Assembly: GCA_030619905.1 (NCBI GenBank)
Contig: JAUXAO010000001.1
Location: 183,051-216,170, forward strand
Length of the DNA stretch: 33,120 nucleotides
From: a bacterium
GTDB lineage: Bacteria > Patescibacteriota > Minisyncoccia > Minisyncoccales > CG1-02-41-26
Direction of reading: 5' to 3'
Shown here: in pieces, positions 16,826 through 23,493 of the stretch
Layout of the letters: each line of letters opens with the position of its first letter
How positions within the stretch are numbered: the first letter of the stretch is position 1
Notes under the pieces: model-generated
Told to the model about the DNA's origin: nothing
Seen by the model: the letters and a program-made list of their open reading frames with translations, nothing else
Databases searched by the model: none
Translations under genes and position numbers: made by a program

Positions 16826-16953
16826 AAGAGAAAAGAGAGATAGAAATGGAAAGACACAAAATAGAGCAAAAAAGAGAGAAAATAGAAAAGAAGAGATGGG
16901 AAATGGAACAAGAAAAAGAAAAAATAATAAATAGAATGAAAGAAATCGAATAA
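16795..16953 (+). pseudogene. Frameshifted C-terminal coiled-coil continuation of cohesin protein 3
   Basis: In the -1 frame relative to the upstream gene, from the GGGG run at about 16796, the sequence reads ELGEKEKETKTLEEKREIE and continues as an uninterrupted charged coiled coil. It ends KIINRMKEIE and then TAA at 16951. This explains all of the 136-bp A/G-rich gap before the next gene. An ATG at 16845 could start only a 35-residue piece. It may be a true mutation, a sequencing error in a homopolymer, or programmed slippage. Confidence 0.7.
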
Positions 16954-16961
16954 TTAAATAA

Positions 16962-18401
16962 ATGATTAATCTATTAAACAATATTAAAATAAAACTGAAA
17001 GACACTAAGTTATTAGTAGTGATTGGTTTAATATTGGTGTTTATCAGTATACTACCTGCAGTAGTACAGGCAGCAGAAGCATCTCTATTTTTCAGCCCAA
17101 GCGATGGAATATATCATATAGGGAGCACATTCTTGGTCAAGGTAAAGGTTAATAGTGATGGTACTCCAATCAATGCTGCTCAATCTAAAGTTTTGTTTCC
17201 TCAAGAAATATTAGAAGTGAAAAGTATTTCCAAGGCTGGTTCAATATTTACTCTTTGGCCAGAAGAACCGGTTTTTTCAAACTCAGAAGGAGAAGTTAGT
17301 TTTAAAGGAGGAATTCCAGCTCCTGGATTTACGGGAACAGATAATATTTTAACTATTAATTTTCAAGCCAAGAAAACAGGACAAGCAAAAGTTTCATTTT
17401 CTGAAGCAAAAGTGTTAGCTGCTGATGGGAGAGGAACTAATATTTTGAAACTTACTCAAGAAGCAATCTTTTCAATTACTGAAATTTACCCAGAGGTTAG
17501 CAGGGCCCCTGTTCCCCCTCATCCATTTGACGTAATTGTTGATAATGAAGGAGATCCAACTAATCCTCGTCCATTTCTATATTTTGAAACCAAGGATGAT
17601 TTATCAGGCATAAGCCATTATGAGATAAAAATTGGCCAGGGGGATATATTCTCTTTAGTCATGGTCGAAACTAATCCTCTCCGTCTTTTCCATCAGGCGC
17701 CAGGTTCTTATGAGATTTTAGTCAAAGCAATAGACCAAGCTGGAAATTTTGAAGAATCTTCAGCATTATTAAATATTGAATCTATCCCCATCCCTGAAAT
17801 TTCAGTTTATCCGAGAATTCATACTGCTGGAGAAGAGGAATTTTATATTGCTGGAACAGCGCCTGCAGATTTGACGATAATGATTTTTTTCAAAAGAGAC
17901 CAGGAATTAGTAAAGACTTGGGAGGTTAAAAGTGATAAAAATGGGGATTGGTCTTTTTATACCAGTGATCTTTTTGAATCAGGTAATTATTTAATCTCAA
18001 CCAGGAGTAAAGATCAAAGAGGAGCTATAAGCGATTCTTCGCCGGAATATCAAATAGAAGTGATATTGGCTGGAATTTCTATTGGCCCTTTAATGGTTAC
18101 TTACCGAGCATTATTTCCGATATTAATAATTTTAATTGTTTTGATCACAGGAATTGTTATTTGTCTTATCCTATTTAAGGTAAGAAAGATTAAAAAAGAA
18201 ATTCAGGAAGCTGCCGAAAGTTTAAAAAACACCTTCAATGAAGTAAAAAGAAAGGCCATAGAAAAAATTGAATATCTTGATTCTAAACCAGGGTTAAATC
18301 CAGATGAAGAGAAACTGCGCGATGAGCTTGTAAATATTTTAGAAAAATCCGAGGAAGTAATAGCCAAGGAAATTGAGGATATCAGAGAAGAATTGAAATG
18401 A
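16962..18401 (+). CDS. Membrane-anchored cohesin-domain protein 4
   Basis: The 479-residue protein has a signal segment (LLVVIGLILVFISILPAVVQA) whose DNA closely matches that of cohesin protein 3, indicating recent duplication or conversion. The cohesin-like domain runs over about residues 40-165 (SLFFSPSDGIYHIGSTFLVKV to AKVLAADGRGTNI). One Ig-like domain follows (DDLSGISHYEIKI, DQAGNFEE). A further sandwich then appears that the other three lack (ISVYPRIHTAGEEEFYIAGTAP). A membrane helix (about residues 383-405) precedes a long cytoplasmic coiled coil of about 70 residues (KKEIQEAAESLKNTF...). It ends in TGA, showing that TGA works as a stop here. The last member of the tandem cohesin set, it probably holds dockerin ligands outside while its tail acts inside the cell. 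Confidence 0.8.
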   Translation: MINLLNNIKIKLKDTKLLVVIGLILVFISILPAVVQAAEASLFFSPSDGIYHIGSTFLVKVKVNSDGTPINAAQSKVLFPQEILEVKSISKAGSIFTLWPEEPVFSNSEGEVSFKGGIPAPGFTGTDNILTINFQAKKTGQAKVSFSEAKVLAADGRGTNILKLTQEAIFSITEIYPEVSRAPVPPHPFDVIVDNEGDPTNPRPFLYFETKDDLSGISHYEIKIGQGDIFSLVMVETNPLRLFHQAPGSYEILVKAIDQAGNFEESSALLNIESIPIPEISVYPRIHTAGEEEFYIAGTAPADLTIMIFFKRDQELVKTWEVKSDKNGDWSFYTSDLFESGNYLISTRSKDQRGAISDSSPEYQIEVILAGISIGPLMVTYRALFPILIILIVLITGIVICLILFKVRKIKKEIQEAAESLKNTFNEVKRKAIEKIEYLDSKPGLNPDEEKLRDELVNILEKSEEVIAKEIEDIREELK

Positions 18402-18416
18402 GAAAAAACGATTAAT

Positions 18417-18827
18417 ATGCCAATTGAAAAATCTGCCGGAGCAATTGTTTTCCGGCGGAATAAAAAAATAAAATATCTTTTAATTCAATACGGTTGGGGT
18501 CATTGGGAATTTCCCCGAGGGCTTATTGAAAAAGGAGAATCTTTGGAAGATACTGCTCGACGCGAAATTAGAGAGGAAACAGGGATAGAAAATATTAGAT
18601 TTATCTCTGGATTTAAAGAATGGATAAAGTTTTTCTTCAAGCTCAAAGGAAAAAATATAATGAAGATTGCCACTTTCCTTTTAGCCGAGACCAAAACTGA
18701 AAAGGTAAAACTATCTTATGAGCATAAGGATTATGGCTGGCTCGATTACAAAGAAGCCCTTAATCGTTTAACTTTTGAAAATTCTAAAGAGGTCCTCAAG
18801 AAGGCAAATGACTTCCTTAAGAAGTAG
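18417..18827 (+). CDS. Nudix hydrolase (diadenosine-tetraphosphatase-like)
   Basis: This 136-residue cytosolic protein has a complete Nudix box, GLIEKGESLEDTARREIREETGI, at about residues 35-57, fitting G-x5-E-x7-R-E-U-x-E-E-x-G-U. The metal-binding REIREE glutamates are intact. The start (SAGAIVFRRN) and the WEFPRG segment are typical of the bis(5'-nucleosyl)-tetraphosphatase branch, which removes Ap4A and related nucleotides; the exact substrate cannot be told from sequence. It starts 15 bp after the TGA of cohesin protein 4, in the same frame by chance. The alkyltransferase-like gene follows 5 bp downstream, so the two probably form a small housekeeping pair. Confidence 0.9.
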   Translation: MPIEKSAGAIVFRRNKKIKYLLIQYGWGHWEFPRGLIEKGESLEDTARREIREETGIENIRFISGFKEWIKFFFKLKGKNIMKIATFLLAETKTEKVKLSYEHKDYGWLDYKEALNRLTFENSKEVLKKANDFLKK

Positions 18828-18832
18828 GAATT

Positions 18833-19108
18833 ATGAATATGATAAGTTTTAAAGAGAAAGTTTTTGGGGTAGTGGAAAAAATTCCGGGAGGTGAGGTTGT
18901 AAGTTATAGAGAAGTGGCACAAAGAGCCGGCAGACCTCGGGCTTGGCGGGCCGTAGGTAATATTTTGAGCAAAAACAAAAACCCTGAGTTGCCTTGCCAC
19001 AGGGTGATAAAATCAAATGGGGAAATCGGGGGTTATAATAAGGGAGCAGAAAGGAAGAAAGAACTTCTAAAGAAAGAAGAAGTGAAGATAAACAAATTTA
19101 GAAGTTGA
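18833..19108 (+). CDS. MGMT/Ogt-like DNA alkyltransferase domain protein
   Basis: The 91-residue protein corresponds to the DNA-binding C-terminal domain of O6-alkylguanine-DNA alkyltransferases. It shows the helix-turn-helix (VVSYREVAQRAGRPRAWRAVGN), the Asn-hinge region (LSKNKNPELP), and the active-site PCHRV with its acceptor cysteine. Stand-alone proteins of this size lack the N-terminal domain of full Ogt. They may repair O6-alkylguanine or act as alkyltransferase-like sensors; the presence of Cys favours a catalytic role. The C-terminal KELLKKE helix fits the family. Start: ATG 18833; the next ATG, two codons on, is equally possible. It follows the Nudix gene closely and ends in TGA. 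Confidence 0.85.
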   Translation: MNMISFKEKVFGVVEKIPGGEVVSYREVAQRAGRPRAWRAVGNILSKNKNPELPCHRVIKSNGEIGGYNKGAERKKELLKKEEVKINKFRS

Positions 19109-19132
19109 CAAGAATTGATGATTTTATATAAT
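19105..19132 (+). promoter_or_regulatory. Near-perfect sigma-70-type promoter
   Basis: TTGACA and TATAAT, both perfect consensus, are separated by 16 bp. The TATAAT ends 7 bases before the ATG at 19140, so transcription should begin at or within a base or two of the start codon. The -35 box overlaps the TGA of the preceding gene. Confidence 0.8.
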
Positions 19133-19139
19133 TAAACTG

Positions 19140-19355
19140 ATGAAAAAGAAGAATATTACAATTGAAGATTTAGCTAGAATGGTTCAAAAAGGATTTAGTG
19201 AAACGGCAAAAAGAAAAGAAGTCGATAGACGCTTTGATGGAGTTGACAAGCGTCTGGACAGAATTGAGAAACTTCTTATCGTTGATCACAGACAAAGAAT
19301 AGAGAAGTTGGAAATGGAAGTAAAAAATCTAAAAGAACTATTAGCAGTAAAATAA
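19140..19355 (+). CDS. Small coiled-coil protein of unknown function
   Basis: This 71-residue protein is not assignable to a characterised family. The N-terminus (TIEDLARMVQKGFSE) is followed by a heptad-patterned coiled coil (DRRFDGVDKRLDRIEKLL) and a second helix (RIEKLEMEVKNLKELLA). Proteins with this LARMVQKGF...RFD.VD.RLD.IE layout are, from memory, frequent in Parcubacteria; their role is unknown. It has its own consensus promoter and a probable leaderless start, and it ends at a bidirectional terminator shared with rplT. It is therefore likely an independently expressed single gene. Confidence 0.75.
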   Translation: MKKKNITIEDLARMVQKGFSETAKRKEVDRRFDGVDKRLDRIEKLLIVDHRQRIEKLEMEVKNLKELLAVK

Positions 19356-19371
19356 ATCTGATTTTGGCAAA

Positions 19372-19404
19372 CAAAAAAGGCCTCTTTAAGAGCGCTCTTT
19401 TTGT
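19372..19404. terminator. Bidirectional terminator between convergent genes
   Basis: AAAAAAGGCCTCTTTAAGAGCGCTCTTTTTG can fold into a hairpin (CTCT/AGAG core extended by GC and A/T pairs, with small bulges). It is flanked by A- and T-runs on either side. It lies between the stop codons of the small coiled-coil gene (plus) and rplT (minus), and would serve both. Confidence 0.65.
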
Positions 19405-19420
19405 TTTTGGTGAGGAACAA

Positions 19421-19768
19421 TTATTTTTTTACTTCTTCCATTATTTTTTTGAAAACTTCTGGTTTTTCTTTAGCTAATTGGGATAAGATTTTCCTGTCTA
19501 TCTCAATCTTTTTTTCTTTTAATTGGTGAATGAATTTATTATAAGGTAAACCAAGTTTCCGACAGGCAGCACCAATTTGAATCTGCCATAATTTTCGAAA
19601 ATCTCTCTTTTTTACTTTTCTATCTCGGTAAGCATAAGTCCAGGCTTTTTGTAAGGCCTGTTTTGCTGATTTATATTTTGATTTCCTGCCCCAGCGGAAT
19701 CCTTTGGTCTGTTTCAGGGCTTTTTTTCTTCGTTTATGAGCAGTTTTACCTCGTTTTACTCGAACCAT
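19421..19768 (-). CDS. rplT: Large ribosomal subunit protein bL20
   Basis: The 115-residue protein has the full bL20 pattern: a basic N-terminal extension (MVRVKRGKTAHKRRKKALKQTKGF), then AYRDRKVKKRDFRKLWIQIG-type core residues (here LWQIQIGAACRKLG) and the C-terminal globular domain. bL20 binds 23S rRNA early in 50S assembly. Length is normal for the family. It is the last gene of the minus-strand block infC-rpmI-rplT, the standard bacterial order, and starts 4 bp after rpmI ends. In many bacteria this operon is autoregulated by L20; no recognisable operator is evident here. Confidence 0.97.
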   Translation of the reverse strand: MVRVKRGKTAHKRRKKALKQTKGFRWGRKSKYKSAKQALQKAWTYAYRDRKVKKRDFRKLWQIQIGAACRKLGLPYNKFIHQLKEKKIEIDRKILSQLAKEKPEVFKKIMEEVKK

Positions 19769-19772
19769 GTTA

Positions 19773-19955
19773 TTAAGAAATTAATTTCTTTATCTTTTTA
19801 GCCAAAGGCTTTGGCATTATCTTCCATTTTCTGATTTTACGGATTCTTTTCCCTGATTTTTTACCGCGGAAATGATTTTGACCAGCAGGTCTTCTTAAAA
19901 CCTTTCCAGTTTTTGTAATTTTAAAACGTTTTTTAAGTGATTTTCTTGTCTTCAT
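19773..19955 (-). CDS. rpmI: Large ribosomal subunit protein bL35
   Basis: The 60-residue protein matches bL35: KTRKSLKKRFKITKTGKVLRRPAGQNHF, followed by KKSGKRIRKIRK. It is strongly basic and of normal length for the family. It is a 50S subunit component. The ATG at 19955 lies inside the end of infC, so the two genes overlap by 23 bp, which suggests translational coupling. rplT follows after 4 bp. Confidence 0.95.
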   Translation of the reverse strand: MKTRKSLKKRFKITKTGKVLRRPAGQNHFRGKKSGKRIRKIRKWKIMPKPLAKKIKKLIS

Positions 19956-20469
19956 GATTTTGAGATTGCGATACCATCATTGTTAAACCTCTGGCTTCTC
20001 GCTTAATCTCTCTTTCAATTTTAATAGTAGTTGATTTTTGTAAGATTTCTAGAAACTGATTCATCTTTTGTCTGGCAAAATCGGAAAGACGTTTTTCTCT
20101 TCCTCTTAGAACCATTTCGATTTTTATCTTGTACCCTTTCTTGAAAAATTTCTCCGCTGCTTTTACTCGAGTTTCCATATCATGAGGAGAAATATTAAAT
20201 CTTAATCTTATACTTTTTAATTCGCCGCTTTTTTGCTGTTTTTGTTTTCTTTCTTTCTTTTTTACCTGGTAAGCATACTTTCCATAGTCTCCGATTTTGC
20301 AAACCGGAGGGCTAATTTTCTGAGTCACTTGGATTAAATCAAGCCCGGCTTCCCGAGCTTTTCGTAGAGCATCTTCTAATCTAAGAACTCCCAACTGTTT
20401 TCCATCTTTGTCGATTAATCTTACTTCCCTCGCTCTTATTAGATTGTTGATAAATATTCTTTTGAACAA
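19933..20469 (-). CDS. infC: Translation initiation factor IF-3
   Basis: The 178-residue protein shows both IF-3 domains. The N-terminal domain has REVRLIDKDGKQLGVLRLEDALRKA and PPVCKIGDYGKYAYQ. The C-terminal domain has IRLRFNISPHDMETRVKAAEKF and KIKIEMVLRGRE. IF-3 binds the 30S subunit and checks start-codon and initiator-tRNA selection. The start given by the track is TTG (20469-20467), with no Shine-Dalgarno; ATT at 20481-20479 in the same frame is an alternative. Rare infC start codons are known in other bacteria, where they allow autoregulation, so a non-ATG start here is plausible. The gene begins about 20 bp downstream of the tmRNA 3' end and overlaps rpmI. Confidence 0.93.
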   Translation of the reverse strand: MFKRIFINNLIRAREVRLIDKDGKQLGVLRLEDALRKAREAGLDLIQVTQKISPPVCKIGDYGKYAYQVKKKERKQKQQKSGELKSIRLRFNISPHDMETRVKAAEKFFKKGYKIKIEMVLRGREKRLSDFARQKMNQFLEILQKSTTIKIEREIKREARGLTMMVSQSQNHEDKKIT

Positions 20470-20488
20470 GTAGATAAAAATTATTTAG

Positions 20489-20827
20489 TGGAGGTGGAGG
20501 AAATCGAACCCTCGTCCAGAAATTCTTCCGAAACAATTCTACAAGCTTAGTCTATTTTATCTTTAAGGTAAGAGAATATGAAATAGACAAAATTTCTCAT
20601 ACCCGAGCTCCATAATTTTGGTAATAATCTGGAGCAAGAATAATTACCTATCTCGATATATGGCACCTCTTACTGCTTATCGAGAATCAGCAGGGAGATG
20701 GCATTACGCTAAAGCGTAAGCGGGTTTTGAAAATAAGTTTGCACTTATTAATTCTGAGAGTTTAACGAGATTTCAGAGCTCGGCTTGCTTATTCCAGATG
20801 AAGTTTCTGTCAAAGCCTTTCACCCCC
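20489..20827 (-). ncRNA. ssrA: Transfer-messenger RNA (tmRNA)
   Basis: On the minus strand the RNA begins GGGGGTGAAAGGCTTTGACAG and ends GGACGAGGGTTCGATTTCCTCCACCTCCA. GGGGGTG pairs with CACCTCC as the acceptor stem. GAGGG-TTCGATT-TCCTC forms the T arm, and CAGAAACTTC pairs with GAAGAATTTCTG as helix P2. The tag reading frame is GCA AAC TTA ... GCG TAA at 20742-20704, encoding ANLFSKPAYALA. It ends in the hydrophobic YALA-type degradation signal. The terminal CCA is not encoded (genomic ACTA follows), so it must be added. Its 5' end overlaps the last 18 bp of smpB. tmRNA with SmpB frees stalled ribosomes. Confidence 0.95.
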
Positions 20828-21271
20828 TTTCATTGCTCTTTGTATTTCTCTTTCAGTTTCTCTCTTTTTAATTTGAGTTCTTTTATCAATCTTTCTTTTT
20901 CCTTTGGCAATTCCAAACTCTATCTTTATTTTTCCTTTATCAGTATACACTTTTAAGGGTATCATCGTCAAGCCTTTTTGCTTGACCTTGCCGATTAATT
21001 GTTTGATTTCGGATTTTCTTAAAAGAAGTTTTCGTGATCTTTTAGGATCATAATCACTTGGAGTATTTTTTGGCTGATAAGGAGGAACATTTGCTCCAAT
21101 TAGAAAAACCTCAGGAGGAGATTCCTTTACAATAACAAAAGAACCTCTTAAGCCCATTTTTCCGGTTTTAATTGATTTTACTTCTTGACCCTGTAAAACA
21201 ACCCCGGCCTTAAACGTTTCCAAGATAGAATAGTTAAATAATGCTTTTTTGTTTTCCAATATGACCTTCAT
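20810..21271 (-). CDS. smpB: SsrA-binding protein SmpB
   Basis: The 153-residue protein matches SmpB: NKKALFNYSILETFKAGVVLQGQEVKSIKTGKMGLRGSFV at the start, then ANVPPYQPKN and RSRKLLLRKSEIKQLIGKV. The core ends GLTMIPLKVYTDKGKIKIEFGIAKGKRKIDKR, with a basic C-terminal tail. SmpB binds tmRNA and delivers it to stalled ribosomes. The gene lies directly upstream of ssrA. Its TGA stop (20812-20810) and last codons form part of the mature tmRNA 5' end. An extended -10 element lies six bases before the ATG. The gene is divergent from argS across 44 bp. Confidence 0.96.
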   Translation of the reverse strand: MKVILENKKALFNYSILETFKAGVVLQGQEVKSIKTGKMGLRGSFVIVKESPPEVFLIGANVPPYQPKNTPSDYDPKRSRKLLLRKSEIKQLIGKVKQKGLTMIPLKVYTDKGKIKIEFGIAKGKRKIDKRTQIKKRETEREIQRAMKGGERL

Positions 21272-21277
21272 GCTTTA

Positions 21278-21286
21278 ATTTTAGCA
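21278..21286 (-). promoter_or_regulatory. Extended -10 promoter for smpB
   Basis: On the minus strand TGCTAAAAT (an extended -10, TGnTAAAAT) ends six bases before the smpB ATG at 21271. Transcription would begin at or almost at the start codon. No good -35 is present, as expected for an extended -10 promoter. Confidence 0.5.
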
Positions 21287-21315
21287 GAAAATAATGTAAA
21301 CTAAAATCATAAATT

Positions 21316-22905
21316 ATGAAAGAGAAGATAGTTCAATTAATAAAAGAAACAATAGATCTTTTGCAAAAACAAAAAGAATTGTCTCAGTTTGAAATTCCTG
21401 AAATTTCGGTTGAATATCCGGAAAAAGAAATTCATGGTGATTATAGCACTAATATTGCCATGAACCTTGCTGGAAAATTGAAGAACAAACCAATAGAAAT
21501 AGCGAAAATCATTACTCAATCATTTAATCAATCACTTTTTGATAAAATTGATGTTATTGAACCCGGCTTTATTAATTTCTCTATTAAAAAGCAATATCTT
21601 CAGGAACAGGTTATAGAAATTTTAGATAAAAGTGAAAGGTTTGGAACATTGACTATTGGTAAAGACAAGAAAATTCAGGTTGAGTTTATTTCAGCCAATC
21701 CAACTGGTCCTTTAACATTAGGAAATGGTCGTGGGGGATTTTGTGGAGACGTTTTAGCCAATATTTTAGAAAAAGCAGGTTATGAAGTAGGAAGAGAATA
21801 CTATATTAATGATGTTGGAGAGCAGATTAAAAAATTAGGGCATTCAGTTATCGGGGACAAGGAAGCAGTTTACAAAGGAGAGTATATAAAAGAATTGAGA
21901 AAAAAGATAAAAGAGAAAGAACCAGAAGAGGCTGGTCAATTAGCGGCCAAGATTATTCTAGAAGAAATAATTAAGCCGAGCGTTAAAAAAATGGGAATTA
22001 ATTTTAATGTTTGGTTTTCAGAAAAAAGTCTATATGAAGATAAGAAAGTAGAGAAAATTCTAGATTGGCTGAAAAAAAATAAACTGGCTTATGAAAAAGA
22101 TGGAGCTCTATGGTTTAACTCAAGCAAGTTTGGCGATGATAAAGACAGAGTTTTAGTCAAAGCTGATGGCGAAAAGACTTATCTCGCTTCTGATATTGCT
22201 TATTTAAAAGATAAATTTGAAAGGGGATTTGATAATTTAATATATATCTGGGGAGCTGACCATCATGGTTATATAAAACGGATAGAAGCTGCAGCCGAGG
22301 CCTTGGGCTATCAAAAAAAACAGGTAAAAATCATTATTATGCAGTTGGTTAGACTTCTTAAAGGAGGTCGAATAGTTCGAATGTCCAAAAGAGAAGGCAC
22401 TTTTATAACTTTAGAAGAATTAGTTGATGAAGTAGGATTAGATGCAGCCAGATTCTTCTTTTTACAAAGAAGTCCAGACAGTCACTTGAATTTTGATTTA
22501 TCTTTAGCTAAAGAACAGTCTGAAAAGAATCCTGTTTATTATGTTCAATATGCTTATGCAAGAATTTGTAGCATAGTGGAGAAATTCAAAGTTCAGAATT
22601 CAAAAGTCAAAACTACGGCTCAAAACTTAAAATTATTAAATCATTTATCAGAATTAAGGTTAATTAAGCATCTTATTAAGTTTCCAGAAATTATTGAAGA
22701 TACGGTTAAAGATTATCAAATTCAAAGATTGCCTCAGTATGCGTATAAATTAGCTGGTTCTTTTCATCAGTTTTATAGAGATTGCCGTGTTTTGACAGAG
22801 GATAAAGAATTAAGTAAATCTCGTTTAGCTTTGATTTTAGCGACAAAAATTGTTTTGAAAAATACTTTGGACATAATGGGTATTTCTGCTCCAGAAAAAA
22901 TGTAA
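21316..22905 (+). CDS. argS: Arginine--tRNA ligase
   Basis: This 529-residue class I synthetase charges tRNA-Arg. It has the N-terminal additional domain (YPEKEIHGDYSTNIAMNLA) and the signature FISANPTGPLTLGNGRGG (about residues 125-141), where the HIGH motif of most ArgRS (LHVGHGRG) reads TLGN. EYYINDVGEQIKKLG follows, and the second motif is RMSKREGTFITLEELVDEVG (about residue 355). The C-terminal anticodon-binding domain has NPVYYVQYAYARICSI. Length is normal to slightly short. It is the first gene of a plus-strand operon; a possible -10 (TAAAAT at 21302) lies 8 bases before the ATG. The next gene starts 1 bp after its stop. Confidence 0.95.
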   Translation: MKEKIVQLIKETIDLLQKQKELSQFEIPEISVEYPEKEIHGDYSTNIAMNLAGKLKNKPIEIAKIITQSFNQSLFDKIDVIEPGFINFSIKKQYLQEQVIEILDKSERFGTLTIGKDKKIQVEFISANPTGPLTLGNGRGGFCGDVLANILEKAGYEVGREYYINDVGEQIKKLGHSVIGDKEAVYKGEYIKELRKKIKEKEPEEAGQLAAKIILEEIIKPSVKKMGINFNVWFSEKSLYEDKKVEKILDWLKKNKLAYEKDGALWFNSSKFGDDKDRVLVKADGEKTYLASDIAYLKDKFERGFDNLIYIWGADHHGYIKRIEAAAEALGYQKKQVKIIIMQLVRLLKGGRIVRMSKREGTFITLEELVDEVGLDAARFFFLQRSPDSHLNFDLSLAKEQSEKNPVYYVQYAYARICSIVEKFKVQNSKVKTTAQNLKLLNHLSELRLIKHLIKFPEIIEDTVKDYQIQRLPQYAYKLAGSFHQFYRDCRVLTEDKELSKSRLALILATKIVLKNTLDIMGISAPEKM

Positions 22906-22906
22906 C

Positions 22907-23479
22907 ATGAATAATACTTATTTTATTTTGAGACATGGAGAAACTCTTTATCAACTCAAAAAAGAAGAAATAATATATCCCTGGCCAGAACCTTCGCCCA
23001 TATTATTAACTGAAAAAGGAAAAAAACAGATAGAGAATGTGGCCAAAAAGCTTGAAAGTGAAAAAATTGATTTGATTTTTTCATCAGATATTCCAAGAGC
23101 CAAAGAAACAGCCGAAATTATTTCAAAGAAAATTAGAATTAAACCAATTTTTGATTCCCGAATACGAGAAATCGATATGGGGATTTATAAAGGAAAACCA
23201 GCCAAAGAATATGAAAAGGATTTTTCTGATCGGAAACGAAAATTCTTTGATCAACCCCTAAATGGTGAATCTCGACAAGATTGCAAAAAAAGAATGATGA
23301 ATTCTTTAGAAGAAATTGATAAAAAGTACAGAAACAAGAATATTTTAATAATAAGTCATGGTACTCCTTTATATCTTTTAGAAGGAACAATTAGGGGATT
23401 AAAAGATGAAAAACTTTTAGAGAAAAATAAAGATTTTTCTTTGGAGGTTGGCCAATTTAAAAAATTAGGATACAAATAA
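22907..23479 (+). CDS. Histidine phosphatase family protein (phosphoglycerate mutase-like)
   Basis: The 190-residue protein carries the RHG catalytic motif (FILRHGETLYQ, residues 6-16). It also has the second conserved region SSDIPRAKETAEII, the acidic REIDMGIYKGKP segment, and the second catalytic histidine in ILIISHGTPLYLL. This is the branch 1 histidine phosphatase fold. Members include cofactor-dependent phosphoglycerate mutase and many small-molecule phosphatases; the short length and general motifs do not allow a substrate call. It lies 1 bp after argS and 14 bp before ileS, so it is co-transcribed with them. Confidence 0.88.
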   Translation: MNNTYFILRHGETLYQLKKEEIIYPWPEPSPILLTEKGKKQIENVAKKLESEKIDLIFSSDIPRAKETAEIISKKIRIKPIFDSRIREIDMGIYKGKPAKEYEKDFSDRKRKFFDQPLNGESRQDCKKRMMNSLEEIDKKYRNKNILIISHGTPLYLLEGTIRGLKDEKLLEKNKDFSLEVGQFKKLGYK

Positions 23480-23493
23480 TCAAAATACTTCAT

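Noticed and set aside
16754-17005. 83-residue Phe/Leu/Ser-rich minus-strand ORF
   Set aside because: It is the complement of the A/G-rich coiled-coil coding stretch that follows cohesin gene 3.
11932-18401. A cellulosome
   Set aside because: Cohesins and a dockerin are present, but no glycoside hydrolase, scaffoldin with several cohesins, or carbohydrate-binding module is seen.
18399-18419. Cohesin protein 4 and the Nudix hydrolase as one read-through fusion, since they share a frame across the TGA
   Set aside because: Each part is complete for its family, the Nudix protein has its own ATG, and a cytosolic Nudix domain on a coiled-coil tail is not needed to explain the frame match, which occurs by chance one time in three.
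20485-20525. A tRNA gene on the minus strand (GGTTCGA loop and acceptor-like end)
   Set aside because: The T arm and acceptor belong to tmRNA: the 5' partner GGGGGTG is about 330 bases away and a tag reading frame lies between.
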